Shown: positions 10,011 to 18,697 of the stretch, piece by piece
Position numbering within the stretch: position 1 is the first letter of the stretch
Layout of the letters: every line of letters begins with the position of its first letter
Assembly (NCBI RefSeq): GCF_000429485.1
Contig: NZ_KE386908.1
Coordinates: forward strand, 369,109-433,108
Length of the DNA stretch: 64,000 nucleotides
Direction: 5' to 3'
Source of the DNA: Aliagarivorans marinus DSM 23064
GTDB lineage: Bacteria > Pseudomonadota > Gammaproteobacteria > Enterobacterales > Celerinatantimonadaceae
Made by a program: the position numbers and the translations under genes
The notes under the pieces: model-generated
Told to the model about the DNA's origin: nothing
What the model saw: only the letters and a program-made list of their open reading frames with translations
The model's database searches: none

Positions 10011-10520
10011 ATGCCTCTACTAGACAGCTTTACCGTGGATCACACCCGTATGCAGGCACCTGCGGTACGTGTGGCGAAGACCATGGCTACCCCGAAGCAA
10101 GATACCATCACGGTATTTGACCTACGTTACTGCCTGCCGAATCAGGAGATCCTGTCCGAAAGAGGTATTCACACCTTGGAGCACCTGTTCGCCGGCTTTA
10201 TGCGCGACCATCTAAACGGTGACCAGGTTGAGATCATCGACATCTCGCCGATGGGCTGTCGTACCGGTTTCTACATGAGCCTGATTGGTCAGCCTGAAGA
10301 GCAAGCCGTGGCCGATGCCTGGCTGGCCTCGATGCACGATGTGCTTAAGGTTGCCGCGCAAAATGATATCCCAGAGCTGAACGAGTACCAGTGTGGTACC
10401 GCCGAGATGCACTCGCTGGAAGAAGCTAAAGCGATTGCGCAGAACATCATCGACCGCGGTATTGGGGTGAATAAAAACGACCAGCTCGCGCTGGGCGAAG
10501 AGATCCTAGGTAAGCTCTAG
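10011..10520 (+). CDS. luxS: S-ribosylhomocysteine lyase (autoinducer-2 synthesis)
   Basis: A 169-residue metalloenzyme that splits S-ribosylhomocysteine into homocysteine and DPD, the precursor of AI-2, and detoxifies the activated methyl cycle. The metal motif [14 protein letters not shown] supplies two His ligands, and the catalytic Cys is in [12 protein letters not shown]. The C-terminal third ligand is Cys in [13 protein letters not shown]. The length is standard. A GAGAGAACG-like Shine-Dalgarno precedes ATG. The gene is the last before a strong bidirectional terminator. Confidence 0.98.
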   Translation: MPLLDSFTVDHTRMQAPAVRVAKTMATPKQDTITVFDLRYCLPNQEILSERGIHTLEHLFAGFMRDHLNGDQVEIIDISPMGCRTGFYMSLIGQPEEQAVADAWLASMHDVLKVAAQNDIPELNEYQCGTAEMHSLEEAKAIAQNIIDRGIGVNKNDQLALGEEILGKL

Positions 10521-10538
10521 GCGTAACCGCGAGGGATT

Positions 10539-10567
10539 AAAAAAGCAGCTCTTGAGCTGCTTTTTTT
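10539..10567. terminator. Bidirectional terminator between luxS and the CorC-like gene
   Basis: The hairpin AAAAAAGCAGCTC/GAGCTGCTTTTTTT serves the convergent genes luxS (plus) and the CorC-like gene (minus). Confidence 0.93.
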
Positions 10568-10577
10568 GCGCCTGCCG

Positions 10578-11858
10578 CTAGCGGCTGCGCGGTTTGCGGT
10601 AGTAGCTGGGGATGACACGAGCGAGTGTCACGGTGTTGTTCTCCACCTCGATAATCTCCATCGGGTAGCCAGACAAGCGCACGCATAGGTTGGCATCGGG
10701 AATATCTTCAAGGTGCTCCACAATTAAGCCGTTAAGCGTTTTTGGCCCGTCGGTGGGCAGCTTCCAGCCCATCTCCTTATTGAGGTCGCGGATGTTGGCG
10801 GTGCCATCAACCAGATAGCTGCCATCGATCTGCGGGTGGATCTCATCGGAGGGATCCGGCGCCATATTGGTGGTGAAGTCACCGACAATCTCTTCCAGAA
10901 TGTCTTCCAGCGTCACTAGCCCTTGGATATCGCCATACTCATCGACAATCAAGCCGATACGCTCTTTCTTCATCTGGAAGTTAAGCAGCTGCACGTTGAG
11001 CGGGGTGTTCTCGGGAATAAAGTAGATCTGTTTCAGTGCACGCAGCAGCGAGGTCTTATCGAACTGGCTACGCGATAGTAGGCGCAGGGCATCACGGGCG
11101 TGCACAAAGCCTACCGCATCGTCGATATTGTCGCGGTAGACCAGCACCTTGGTATGCGAGCTCTGGGTGAGCTGGCGCTGAATGTCTTCCCAGTCGTCGT
11201 TCACATCGATGGCGACGATCTCGTTGCGCGGCACCATGATGTCATCCACCGTCACCTTCTCTAAATCGAGAATACCCAGCAGCATATCTTGGTGGCGCTG
11301 GGGAATCATCGCCCCCGCTTCATGGACCACGGTACGCAGCTCTTCGCGGCTTAGGGCATCGCCCTGACTTTGGTCTGGCTTTATACGCAGCAGCCACAGT
11401 ACTCCGCCAGTCACGCTGTTGGTCACCCACACCAGCGGCATCAGCAGCTTCAACATAGGGGTATACAGCCACGATGCGGGGTAGGCGATCTTCTCCGGAT
11501 ACATGGTGGCCAGCGTCTTTGGTGTGACCTCGGCGAAGACCAAGATAACGAAGGTCAGGGTAAAGGTGGCGATGGCGATACCCACGCTACCGAACAAGCG
11601 CAAACCAATCACGGTGGCGATGGCCGAGGCCATAATGTTCACCAAGTTGTTGCCGATCAGGATCAGGCCAATCAGTTTGTCGGGGCGTTTTAGCAGCTTG
11701 TCGACCCGCATCGCGGCCCGGTGCCGTTTGTTAACCAAGTTGCGCAGACGATACCGGTTGAGTGACATCATGCCGGTTTCAGAGCTGGAGAAGAAGGCGG
11801 AACAACAAATGAGAAATGCGAGTATCAGCAGTAAGGTACTCGTCGAGAGCTCGTCCAA
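10578..11858 (-). CDS. CNNM/CorC family membrane protein (YfjD-like)
   Basis: A 426-residue protein with an N-terminal DUF21 membrane domain (about residues 1-190, with the SSETGMMSLNRYRLR motif), two CBS domains in tandem (about 205-330, MVPRNEIVAIDV and GLIVDEYGDIQGLVTLEDILEEIVGD) and a C-terminal CorC_HlyC domain (about 345-425). It closely resembles E. coli YfjD. The family is associated with Mg2+ or Co2+ efflux and magnesium homeostasis, with CBS domains sensing nucleotides. The neighbour ypjD upstream and ffh beyond it reproduce the E. coli yfjD-ypjD-ffh order. Confidence 0.93.
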   Translation of the reverse strand: MDELSTSTLLLILAFLICCSAFFSSSETGMMSLNRYRLRNLVNKRHRAAMRVDKLLKRPDKLIGLILIGNNLVNIMASAIATVIGLRLFGSVGIAIATFTLTFVILVFAEVTPKTLATMYPEKIAYPASWLYTPMLKLLMPLVWVTNSVTGGVLWLLRIKPDQSQGDALSREELRTVVHEAGAMIPQRHQDMLLGILDLEKVTVDDIMVPRNEIVAIDVNDDWEDIQRQLTQSSHTKVLVYRDNIDDAVGFVHARDALRLLSRSQFDKTSLLRALKQIYFIPENTPLNVQLLNFQMKKERIGLIVDEYGDIQGLVTLEDILEEIVGDFTTNMAPDPSDEIHPQIDGSYLVDGTANIRDLNKEMGWKLPTDGPKTLNGLIVEHLEDIPDANLCVRLSGYPMEIIEVENNTVTLARVIPSYYRKPRSR

Positions 11859-12006
11859 GAATGGCGATCCTTATGAAATTCAACCCGACTATTTAACTGG
11901 CCTTACCAATCACTGTCAAGTATTGCTCAGTCATAGCTAACTATGGGCAACTGCAGGTGATTTTCAGGCACTGGCAAGAGCTATTTAGCGAGCCAGATAA
12001 CGCGGC

Positions 12007-12801
12007 CTAGCGACCGAGGATCAGCTCCCGGACGATGCGCGAGCCAAAGTAAGCCAGCGATAGCAGCAGCGCGCCCGAGACACTCATGGTGGTGACGCGG
12101 CGGCCGCGCCAGCCTTGTTGGTAGTGGCCCCACAGCAAGAGCGCATACACTAACCATGCCAGCACGCTGAACACCGCTTTATGAGCTTTGCCGCTGGCGA
12201 ACAGGTCACCCAAGAAGAAGTAGCCCGATACCAGACTCAGGGTGAGCAGCACAAAGCCCAGCGAGACCAAGCGAAATAGTTGGCGTTCAATCACCATCAG
12301 CGAGGGCAGGGCGGGGTGCAGTGCACTTGCTTTATGCTCTTTGAGGCTGCGGTCCAGATAGGCCAGCTGCAAGGAATAGAGCGCAGCAATCATCAGCACG
12401 GTAAACGAGGCCAGAGCCAGGCTGATATGAATCAGGATCTGCGGGCGCAACTCGAGGTGGATGATGTAATGGCTAGGGATAAAGTTAGCCAGCAGCAGCG
12501 CCAGAATGGCGAATAAGTAGATCACCGGCAATACGAACCACAGCTTGAAGGTGCGAGCCAGCACGGTGGTGGAGGTGGTGATCAGCAGGGCTATCAGGCA
12601 GGCGATGTTGAAGATACTTAAGTCTTGCCCGCCAGCAAAGAACAGCTCTTGCCACAGCCAAATGGCATGCAGGGCGATGGCAGCACCGGCGCTCATCGAT
12701 AGGGGAAGACTGGCTACTGTTTGCTTATCCTTCAACGCGCGGATACATACGTAGCCAGCAAGAACATAGAGGATGCAGATTGCGACAACCAAAACACTCA
12801 T
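12007..12801 (-). CDS. ypjD: YpjD-like inner membrane protein, cytochrome c assembly (CcsA/HemX) family
   Basis: A 264-residue protein with about eight hydrophobic helices. It belongs to the CcsA/CcmF-like cytochrome c assembly family, where conserved His and Trp-rich loops handle heme. HAIWLWQELFF and ILIHISLALASFTVL are visible. Its exact role in E. coli is not settled. It is divergent from ffh, the conserved arrangement in gammaproteobacteria. A gap of about 150 bases separates it from the CorC-like gene downstream. Confidence 0.87.
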   Translation of the reverse strand: MSVLVVAICILYVLAGYVCIRALKDKQTVASLPLSMSAGAAIALHAIWLWQELFFAGGQDLSIFNIACLIALLITTSTTVLARTFKLWFVLPVIYLFAILALLLANFIPSHYIIHLELRPQILIHISLALASFTVLMIAALYSLQLAYLDRSLKEHKASALHPALPSLMVIERQLFRLVSLGFVLLTLSLVSGYFFLGDLFASGKAHKAVFSVLAWLVYALLLWGHYQQGWRGRRVTTMSVSGALLLSLAYFGSRIVRELILGR

Positions 12802-12948
12802 AAAAAACAGTAGCCTGGAAAATGAATTGCACCAGTATACGCATGCGGGCAGGGCTCTGCCAGAGCCGATTCATAGGAAAGGGAATGCTGAATTCTTGCT
12901 GCTGGATGAGCGCTGTACAAAGCACTGCCTATTCTCGATGCTTGCGGG

Positions 12949-12954
12949 TATAAT
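12949..12954 (+). promoter_or_regulatory. Candidate -10 element of ffh
   Basis: A perfect TATAAT sits inside the inverted repeat GCGGGTATAATACCCCGC, about 48 bases before the ffh start. No good -35 is visible, only CTGCCT-like sequence. Confidence 0.5.
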
Positions 12955-13001
12955 ACCCCGCTAAATTAGGTAGTCGCTTTTTCGGAATCACAGGATAAGG
13001 C

Positions 13002-14402
13002 ATGTTTCAAAATCTCTCAGACCGACTCTCCAAAACGCTGAAGAACATCAGCGGACGCGGTCGTCTTACCGATGACAACATCAAAGAAACCCTGCGCGAA
13101 GTGCGTATGGCTTTGCTGGAGGCTGACGTCGCCTTACCGGTGGTACGCGAATTTGTAAAAACCGTTAAAGAGCGCGCCCTCGGCCAAGAAGTTAACAAGA
13201 GCCTAAGTCCGGGCCAGGTATTCGTTAAGATCGTCCAGCAAGAGCTTGAAAAGGCGATGGGCGAAGCCAATGAAGAGCTGAACCTGGCCTCGCAGCCGCC
13301 TGCCGTAGTGATGATGGCGGGTCTGCAAGGTGCCGGTAAAACCACCTCGGTGGGTAAACTGGCGCGCTTCTTAAAAGAGCGTCACAAGAAGAAAGTGATG
13401 GTGGTGAGCGCCGACGTATACCGTCCGGCCGCGATCAAACAGCTGGAAACTCTGGCCGGCGAAGTGGGCGTTGAGTTCTTCCCAAGCAGCGTAGAGCAAA
13501 AGCCGGTTGATATCGTAAACGGCGCCATCGATGCTGCGCGTAAGCAGTTTGCTGATGTGCTGCTGGTGGATACTGCCGGCCGTCTGCACGTCGACGAGCA
13601 GATGATGGACGAGATCAAGTCCTTACACGCGGCGGTTGAGCCGGTGGAAACCCTGTTCGTGGTCGACTCGATGACCGGTCAAGATGCGGCCAACACCGCC
13701 AAGGCCTTCAACGATGCACTGCCGCTGACGGGTGTGATTCTGACCAAGGCCGACGGTGACGCCCGTGGCGGTGCTGCCCTGTCTATTCGTCATATCACCG
13801 GTAAGCCGATTAAGTTCATCGGTATGGGCGAGAAGAGCGATGCGCTGGAGCCCTTCCACCCTGAGCGTATTGCCTCGCGTATTCTCGGCATGGGCGACGT
13901 GCTGTCGCTGATCGAAGAAGTTGAGCGCAAGGTTGATAAAGACAAGGCGCAAAAACTGGCGCAGAAGGTCACTAAGGGCGACGGCTTTGATTTGGAAGAC
14001 TTCCGTGAGCAGCTGGCGCAGATGCGCGACATGGGCGGCATGATGGGGCTGATGGACAAGCTACCCGGCATGAGTAATATGCCTGCGCATATGAAAGATC
14101 AGATGGACGACAAGCTCACTGTGCGGATGGAAGCGATTATCAGCTCCATGACTCCCGGCGAGCGTGCCCGCCCTGACATTATCAAGGGCTCTCGCAAGCG
14201 TCGTATCGCCGCCGGTTCTGGCGTGCAGATCCAAGACGTGAACAAGCTGCTTAAACAGTTTACCCAGATGCAAAAAATGATGAAGAAGATGAAGGGTAAA
14301 GGCGGCATGCGCAAGATGATGAGCCAAATGAAAGGCATGATGCCTCCCGGCGGAATGGGTGGCATGGGCGGTGGCTTTGGTGGCGGCCGCGGTCGCTTCT
14401 AA
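13002..14402 (+). CDS. ffh: Signal recognition particle GTPase Ffh (SRP54)
   Basis: A 466-residue GTPase that with 4.5S RNA targets nascent membrane proteins to FtsY. N domain at about 1-85; G domain with the P-loop GLQGAGKTTSVGK (about 107-119), DTAGR, and TKADGDARGG; the C-terminal M domain is methionine rich (MGGMMGLMDKLPGM, MMKKMKGKGGMRKMMSQMKG) and binds signal peptides and RNA. A Shine-Dalgarno AGGATAAGG precedes ATG. In most relatives rpsP-rimM-trmD-rplS follows ffh. Here a terminator and an oppositely oriented chemoreceptor gene follow instead. Confidence 0.98.
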   Translation: MFQNLSDRLSKTLKNISGRGRLTDDNIKETLREVRMALLEADVALPVVREFVKTVKERALGQEVNKSLSPGQVFVKIVQQELEKAMGEANEELNLASQPPAVVMMAGLQGAGKTTSVGKLARFLKERHKKKVMVVSADVYRPAAIKQLETLAGEVGVEFFPSSVEQKPVDIVNGAIDAARKQFADVLLVDTAGRLHVDEQMMDEIKSLHAAVEPVETLFVVDSMTGQDAANTAKAFNDALPLTGVILTKADGDARGGAALSIRHITGKPIKFIGMGEKSDALEPFHPERIASRILGMGDVLSLIEEVERKVDKDKAQKLAQKVTKGDGFDLEDFREQLAQMRDMGGMMGLMDKLPGMSNMPAHMKDQMDDKLTVRMEAIISSMTPGERARPDIIKGSRKRRIAAGSGVQIQDVNKLLKQFTQMQKMMKKMKGKGGMRKMMSQMKGMMPPGGMGGMGGGFGGGRGRF

Positions 14403-14424
14403 GCGACTCCCAACCCCGAATAGT

Positions 14425-14452
14425 AAAAAACGCGCCTCAAGGCGCGTTTTTT
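14425..14452. terminator. Bidirectional terminator after ffh
   Basis: AAAAAACGCGCC-TCAA-GGCGCGTTTTTT is symmetrical and lies between the convergent ffh and chemoreceptor genes. Confidence 0.93.
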
Positions 14453-14473
14453 GTTTAACAGTGCGGGTTTAGG

Positions 14474-15526
14474 TTAGCTCGCCAATCGCGCAAAGCAGGC
14501 CATCACCTCATCGCTGGCGGTTTCTAGCTGTTCCAGCAATTGGTTACGCTGGGACTGCTGCTCCGCAGCTAGCGCCTGCTCGGCCAAGCGATGGGCCTCT
14601 TGATGTGGGCGCTCTAGGGCGCGGAAGGCTTGGTTGTCGGCAAACTGGTCGCGGCCTTGGCCTTGTAGCCACTCGCCTACGCCACAGGCGCTAGGGTCGC
14701 CAATCTCAGCCGAGCCACTGTTTGCGTCAATGGCCTCGTACACTCGCGCTTTCCACGCCAGGTGCTGGGCACGGGCTGCTTCAACACTGCCCAGATCGGC
14801 GTGCTGCTCGAGCACACTCTGCATGCTTTTCGACAGCAGCATCGCTTCATCGATGGTTTCGGTGCCTTGACCGGCCTGTTCGACCAGCTCGGTACAGATG
14901 CTGTGGGTTTCGCTCAGGTGTTGGTCGGTGGTTTCGGTGTCCGCTTCAATCTGCGATACCAGCGATGCTACCTCGCTACTGGCTTCGCTGGCGCGTTTCG
15001 CCAGGGCGCGTACCTCATCGGCCACAACCGCAAAGCCACGGCCTTGCTCACCGGCGCGTGCCGCTTCAATCGCTGCGTTGAGGGCCAGCAGGTTGGTCTG
15101 CTCTGAGATATTGGCGATGATGCCCACGAACTGAGTGATGTTGCCGGCCACTTCTTTCAGCTTCGACAGGCTCTCCATGCTCAACGAGGCGTGCTCACTC
15201 AGGCGCTCTAACTCCTTGTTGATACTGGCAAGGCTTGCCGAGGAGTAATCAAAGGCGCTGGCGCCGTCGTTATACTTCTGGCGCTGCTCTTGTAGCGAAC
15301 CGCTAAGATGGCGCAGGTTATCTTTAACTGCGTCTACACCTTGGAAGCTGCGCAGCAGCAGCTGGCTGTGCTTGTCTTGCTCTGGGTCACCGAGGGGGCG
15401 GGCTGCCAGTGCTTGATTCTCTGCTTGAAGCTCGGCCACTTGCTGCTCAAGTTGCTGGTTCTGTTTCTCCAGCTCCAGATGGCGAGCTTGTAATTCGTTT
15501 AGTTCCTTGGTGTTCTTCCAAAACAT
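14474..15526 (-). CDS. Soluble methyl-accepting chemotaxis protein with C-terminal CZB zinc-binding domain
   Basis: A 350-residue receptor without membrane helices. A coiled coil (about 5-40, rich in Glu, Gln and Leu) leads to the signalling domain, whose hairpin tip [22 protein letters not shown] is nearly invariant among MCPs (about 143-164). The C-terminal part carries the CZB pattern: His in [11 protein letters not shown], Cys in [11 protein letters not shown], and two His in [13 protein letters not shown] domains coordinate zinc with three His and one Cys, and in TlpD-type and diguanylate cyclase proteins they sense zinc or hypochlorous acid. It probably acts in a cytoplasmic array. It is a single gene with no chemotaxis neighbours. 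Confidence 0.9.
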   Translation of the reverse strand: MFWKNTKELNELQARHLELEKQNQQLEQQVAELQAENQALAARPLGDPEQDKHSQLLLRSFQGVDAVKDNLRHLSGSLQEQRQKYNDGASAFDYSSASLASINKELERLSEHASLSMESLSKLKEVAGNITQFVGIIANISEQTNLLALNAAIEAARAGEQGRGFAVVADEVRALAKRASEASSEVASLVSQIEADTETTDQHLSETHSICTELVEQAGQGTETIDEAMLLSKSMQSVLEQHADLGSVEAARAQHLAWKARVYEAIDANSGSAEIGDPSACGVGEWLQGQGRDQFADNQAFRALERPHQEAHRLAEQALAAEQQSQRNQLLEQLETASDEVMACFARLAS

Positions 15527-15801
15527 GCGTTTACCTATTAAAGCGAATAGTAATAACAGCGAGAATGTGGCGACATGCTACGCGGCGGATATGACGTTAA
15601 AGTTAACGTAAACAAACTGCCTTGGTACTTTAAACAATGTCGTGGGTAGCGCCTAGTGATAATCCGTCAAAATGCCAAATTAAGCAGATTTATCAGAGGA
15701 TTAAGTGAGGCAAAGCAAGGCGAGGAGCTGGTTCGGGTAAGTATAGGAGTGGGCAAGGGGGCGCTGAGCCGCCGGCATGGCCGGCGACTCGTTTAGGGTA
15801 G
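15527..15801. other. Intergenic region between the chemoreceptor and pheA
   Basis: About 275 bases. It holds the upstream region of the chemoreceptor gene and, near 15766-15790, a GC-rich inverted repeat (CGCCGGC/GCCGGCG) just past the pheA stop codon. That repeat may end the pheA transcript but lacks a T-run. Confidence 0.4.
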
Positions 15802-17802
15802 TTAGCTGTATAGCTCGCTCAAGGTATGTGAGAACTGCGGGAAGTTAAGCGACTTGGCATTGTCGACCTTGGCTTGCTCTGGGTCCGGATGCAGCCACAG
15901 CAGCAGGCCATCGGCCCCGAGCTGTTTGGCGGCCTTGGCCAGTGGTGCAATCTGTTCGCGCCGCTCGATGGCCTCGCCAGGGTTCACTATCACCGGCAGG
16001 TGGGTGCGTGAGCGCAGCAGCGGGATGGCACTTAGGTCCAAGGTCGCCTTGCCTTGGCCCTCGAAGGTGCGCACGCCCGATTCGCACAAGATCACCTGTT
16101 GGTTGCCCTGCGCCAAGATAAAGTCGGCGGCTTTGAGCCACTCATCCAGCGAGGCAATGTTGTTGCGCTCGAGTACCACCGGACGGGTGGTTTTACCCAG
16201 CTCGCGCAGCAGGTTGAAGTTTTGCATATGGCGGGCGCGCACATACAAGATGTCTGCTTTGCTTGCCAACGTGGCGACTTGGTCGAGGTAGCTGACCTCG
16301 GTCATCACTGGAACATGGTAGTGCTTGCCGGCTTGACTGAGGTAACCCAGCCCTTCTTCGCCCAAGCCCTGGAAGCTGTAGGGCGAGCTGCGCGGCTTGA
16401 AGCACCCGGCTTGCAAGATGGCACCGCCGGACTCTTTAAGCTGCTGGGCACAAGCCATAATTTGGTTTTGGCTCTCCACTGCGCCGGGTCCTGCGATGGT
16501 AATAAACTCGCCGTCGCCAATCTGCACATCACCAACTCGAATAACCGTTGAGCTCGGCTTGTGGCTGCGACTAGATAGCGCGCCATCGTCTTGCTCGGTG
16601 TTAATCAGGGTGCTTGGCTGTTCGTCTTGCTTGCTGACCAGCGCGGTCAGTGGGATCTGGGTCGGGTCGACATCTTCGCTAGGGTAGCAGCCGAGCACTT
16701 TTACGTAGCGGGTGATGCGGCTGAGTTCCGCCAGAGCCGATTGCATCTGATCGGAGCGCACATTGGCTGACACATCGATGTAGAACATCTCTTCCCAAGG
16801 GTTGCCCTGTACCGGGCGCGACTCCAGCTTGCTCATGTTGATCTTGTGCTCACGTAGCACCAGCAAGGCTTCCACCAACGAGCCGGGCTGTTGGCTGGTG
16901 CTCATAATCAAGGTGGTACGCGCCGGCACCTGATCGGCCACTTCGATGGGCGAGGCCGATACCACAATAAAGCGGGTTTCGTTGCGGGTTTGGTTAGCGA
17001 TATCAGTTTGCAGGGCTTGCAGGCCATACATCTCGCCACCGGCCGAGCTACCTAGCGCAGCAATATCCGGGTCATCGCTGTTAGCTACAATCTCCATCGC
17101 TTTGGAGGAGCTGTCGACAAACTCTACTCGTATGCCCGGCACGGTGCGTAGGTAACGGCTGCACTGCTGATAGGGCTGTGGATGAGCGTAGAGGGTGGTT
17201 AGCTGGTCGATGCGGCTACCGGGTTTGGCAAGAATGCCGTGGTCGATGTTGTTCGACAGCTCGCCGACAATCGACAGGCTGGTTTGCTGCAGCACATCGT
17301 ACACCTCGTTGATACTGCCCGACGAGGTGTTCTCAATCGGCAGGATACCGTAATCGGCTTGGCCGCTTTCCACGCTATCAACAATCTCTTGGAAGCCAAC
17401 ACAGCCCAGTTCCACCACTTGTTTTTGGTAGCGGGAGAAGTAGCGATGGGTAGCGATATTGCTGTAGGAACCCTTGCTGCCCAAAAACGCCACGCGCACT
17501 GCGCTTTGCTGTTGGTCGGGGTTGGTCAGTTCTTGTAGAAAGGCTTGCTGGGAGAGCACCGAGTCTTCAATGATGGTGTGGTAGAGCTGGGTCACGTAGT
17601 GAGCATCCAGACCCAATTCGCGGCCTTTGTTGACCAGCCTGATCAGCAGCTGCTGCTCACGTTCTTGGTCTCGCACCGCCTTGGGGTTGGCCAGTTTGCT
17701 CTTGGCCACTTCCACACTTAGCTGGCGACGCTCGTTGAGTAGCGTCAGCAGGTTTTGGTCGAGCGAGGTTATGCGCTCGCGTATATGTTCTAGTGAAGAC
17801 AT
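15802..17802 (-). CDS. pheA: Chorismate mutase/prephenate dehydratase fused to a degenerate DAHP-synthase-like domain
   Basis: A 666-residue protein. Residues 1-90 are an AroQ chorismate mutase. Residues 102-285 are a prephenate dehydratase with the catalytic TRF motif (276-278). Residues 295-375 are the ACT domain with GSLVEAL and ESRP (327-330), which bind phenylalanine for feedback inhibition. After a polar linker, residues 420-666 match class I-beta DAHP synthases (GCFKPRSSPYSFQGLGEEGL at 466, MQNF at 526, LCESGVRTFEG at 572, TLDLSAIPLL at 587). Within that domain several active-site residues are changed: the metal-ligand Cys is Gly440, the metal-ligand His is Glu610, and the metal-ligand Glu is Trp636. 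The extra domain is therefore probably not catalytic and may be regulatory. Expression is controlled by the pheL attenuator just upstream. Confidence 0.92.
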   Translation of the reverse strand: MSSLEHIRERITSLDQNLLTLLNERRQLSVEVAKSKLANPKAVRDQEREQQLLIRLVNKGRELGLDAHYVTQLYHTIIEDSVLSQQAFLQELTNPDQQQSAVRVAFLGSKGSYSNIATHRYFSRYQKQVVELGCVGFQEIVDSVESGQADYGILPIENTSSGSINEVYDVLQQTSLSIVGELSNNIDHGILAKPGSRIDQLTTLYAHPQPYQQCSRYLRTVPGIRVEFVDSSSKAMEIVANSDDPDIAALGSSAGGEMYGLQALQTDIANQTRNETRFIVVSASPIEVADQVPARTTLIMSTSQQPGSLVEALLVLREHKINMSKLESRPVQGNPWEEMFYIDVSANVRSDQMQSALAELSRITRYVKVLGCYPSEDVDPTQIPLTALVSKQDEQPSTLINTEQDDGALSSRSHKPSSTVIRVGDVQIGDGEFITIAGPGAVESQNQIMACAQQLKESGGAILQAGCFKPRSSPYSFQGLGEEGLGYLSQAGKHYHVPVMTEVSYLDQVATLASKADILYVRARHMQNFNLLRELGKTTRPVVLERNNIASLDEWLKAADFILAQGNQQVILCESGVRTFEGQGKATLDLSAIPLLRSRTHLPVIVNPGEAIERREQIAPLAKAAKQLGADGLLLWLHPDPEQAKVDNAKSLNFPQFSHTLSELYS

Positions 17803-17821
17803 CTTTTCATCCCTACATAAT

Positions 17822-17845
17822 AAAAAACCTCCCGAGTGGGAGGCT
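17822..17845 (-). terminator. Phenylalanine attenuator terminator upstream of pheA
   Basis: On the minus strand GCCTCCC-ACTC-GGGAGG is followed by TTTTTT. Its 5' arm GCCTCCC (17838-17844) can pair instead, 7 of 7 bases, with GGGAGGC at 17883-17889. That segment overlaps the pheL stop codon, which gives the mutually exclusive antiterminator. Stalling at the Phe codons would favour the antiterminator and read-through into pheA. Confidence 0.88.
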
Positions 17846-17888
17846 TTAATTTGTTGTGTGCTTTCTTTTTTGCACCACCAAGGCCTCC

Positions 17889-17945
17889 CTAATTAGGTGG
17901 AGTAAAAAAGAAAGCAAACAAAAATCGAATCTGAACAGTTTTCAT
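17889..17945 (-). CDS. pheL: pheA leader peptide
   Basis: An 18-codon reading frame, MKTVQIRFLFAFFFTPPN, with five phenylalanines in a seven-residue window, ending 44 bases before the attenuator hairpin. This is the classical PheL design. Ribosomes stall when charged tRNA-Phe is scarce, which prevents the terminator from forming. No clear Shine-Dalgarno is visible, and the candidate promoter would start transcription very close to the ATG, so translation may be nearly leaderless. Confidence 0.85.
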   Translation of the reverse strand: MKTVQIRFLFAFFFTPPN

Positions 17946-17951
17946 GCGTTT

Positions 17952-17980
17952 AAAATAAAAAGCTCGGAGAGATAAGTCAA
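17952..17980 (-). promoter_or_regulatory. Candidate pheL-pheA promoter
   Basis: On the minus strand TTGACT (17975-17980), a 17-nt spacer and TATTTT (17952-17957). The predicted start falls about at the pheL ATG (17945), which is unusually close. Confidence 0.55.
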
Positions 17981-18044
17981 GCGCCCCGGACAAGGGCGCT
18001 TGTATTAGGCAGTGTTAAGTGTGTTGTTTAGTTAAATATATGGA

Positions 18045-18407
18045 CTAAGCTACGTGGGTTTCAGCCTCCTGCTCTGGTAGCTCGTGGTTACGAATCTGTT
18101 GTTTGCCCGAACGGCTGGGGCGCTTGGCTAAAGGTTTGGATTGGAACTTATGTAGCTGCCGCTCGAGCTTGTGACCCATATTGTTGATGGCTACATAAAG
18201 ATCTTCGTGTTCGTCACTGGCAAATAACTGGCCGTGAGGCAGATTGATAAGAGCTTCAATTTTCATCGAATTTTTACCTTCGATGATAATCACCTTGGGA
18301 GAGATAAGTGGGATTTGATTCTTTTCTAGTTTGCTTAATCGAGCCTCAATTGCAGTTCTCATGGAAGGGGTAATGGCAACGGTTTTACTGGTAATGTCTA
18401 TAATCAT
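18045..18407 (-). CDS. raiA: Ribosome-associated inhibitor A / hibernation factor
   Basis: A 120-residue protein of the YfiA/HPF family, which binds the 30S A and P sites in the cold or in stationary phase. The sequence shows the beta-alpha-beta-beta-beta-alpha pattern starting MIIDITSKTVAITPSMRTAIE, followed by the conserved basic helix (ASDEHEDLYVAINNMGHKLERQLHKFQ) and a basic tail (PLAKRPSRSGKQQ). GGGAGG precedes the ATG. The pheA neighbourhood is the normal place for raiA in gammaproteobacteria. It lies upstream of pheL on the same strand. Confidence 0.95.
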   Translation of the reverse strand: MIIDITSKTVAITPSMRTAIEARLSKLEKNQIPLISPKVIIIEGKNSMKIEALINLPHGQLFASDEHEDLYVAINNMGHKLERQLHKFQSKPLAKRPSRSGKQQIRNHELPEQEAETHVA

Positions 18408-18697
18408 AGGCCTCCCTCATAACGCCAGTGAATCTAGTTCCAGATTACGGTTTTGGCAGATAAATAATGTGATCCAGCTCGCTGGTTATAGCCATTTGTT
18501 CTCGTGCTTTAAGCATTTGTGACGCCCTCAGGGAAAACCCTTTCCCGATGCCAAAAAGTTCTTGCATCACTGCCACAGACAAGGCAAATTGGAATGGATA
18601 ACACAGCGATTGACTATTCACAGGGCAGTGATACGACACCTAAAAGTGATGCAAATAGCAACATTTAGCAGATGCGGGTGTGACAAAAAATTGATGC

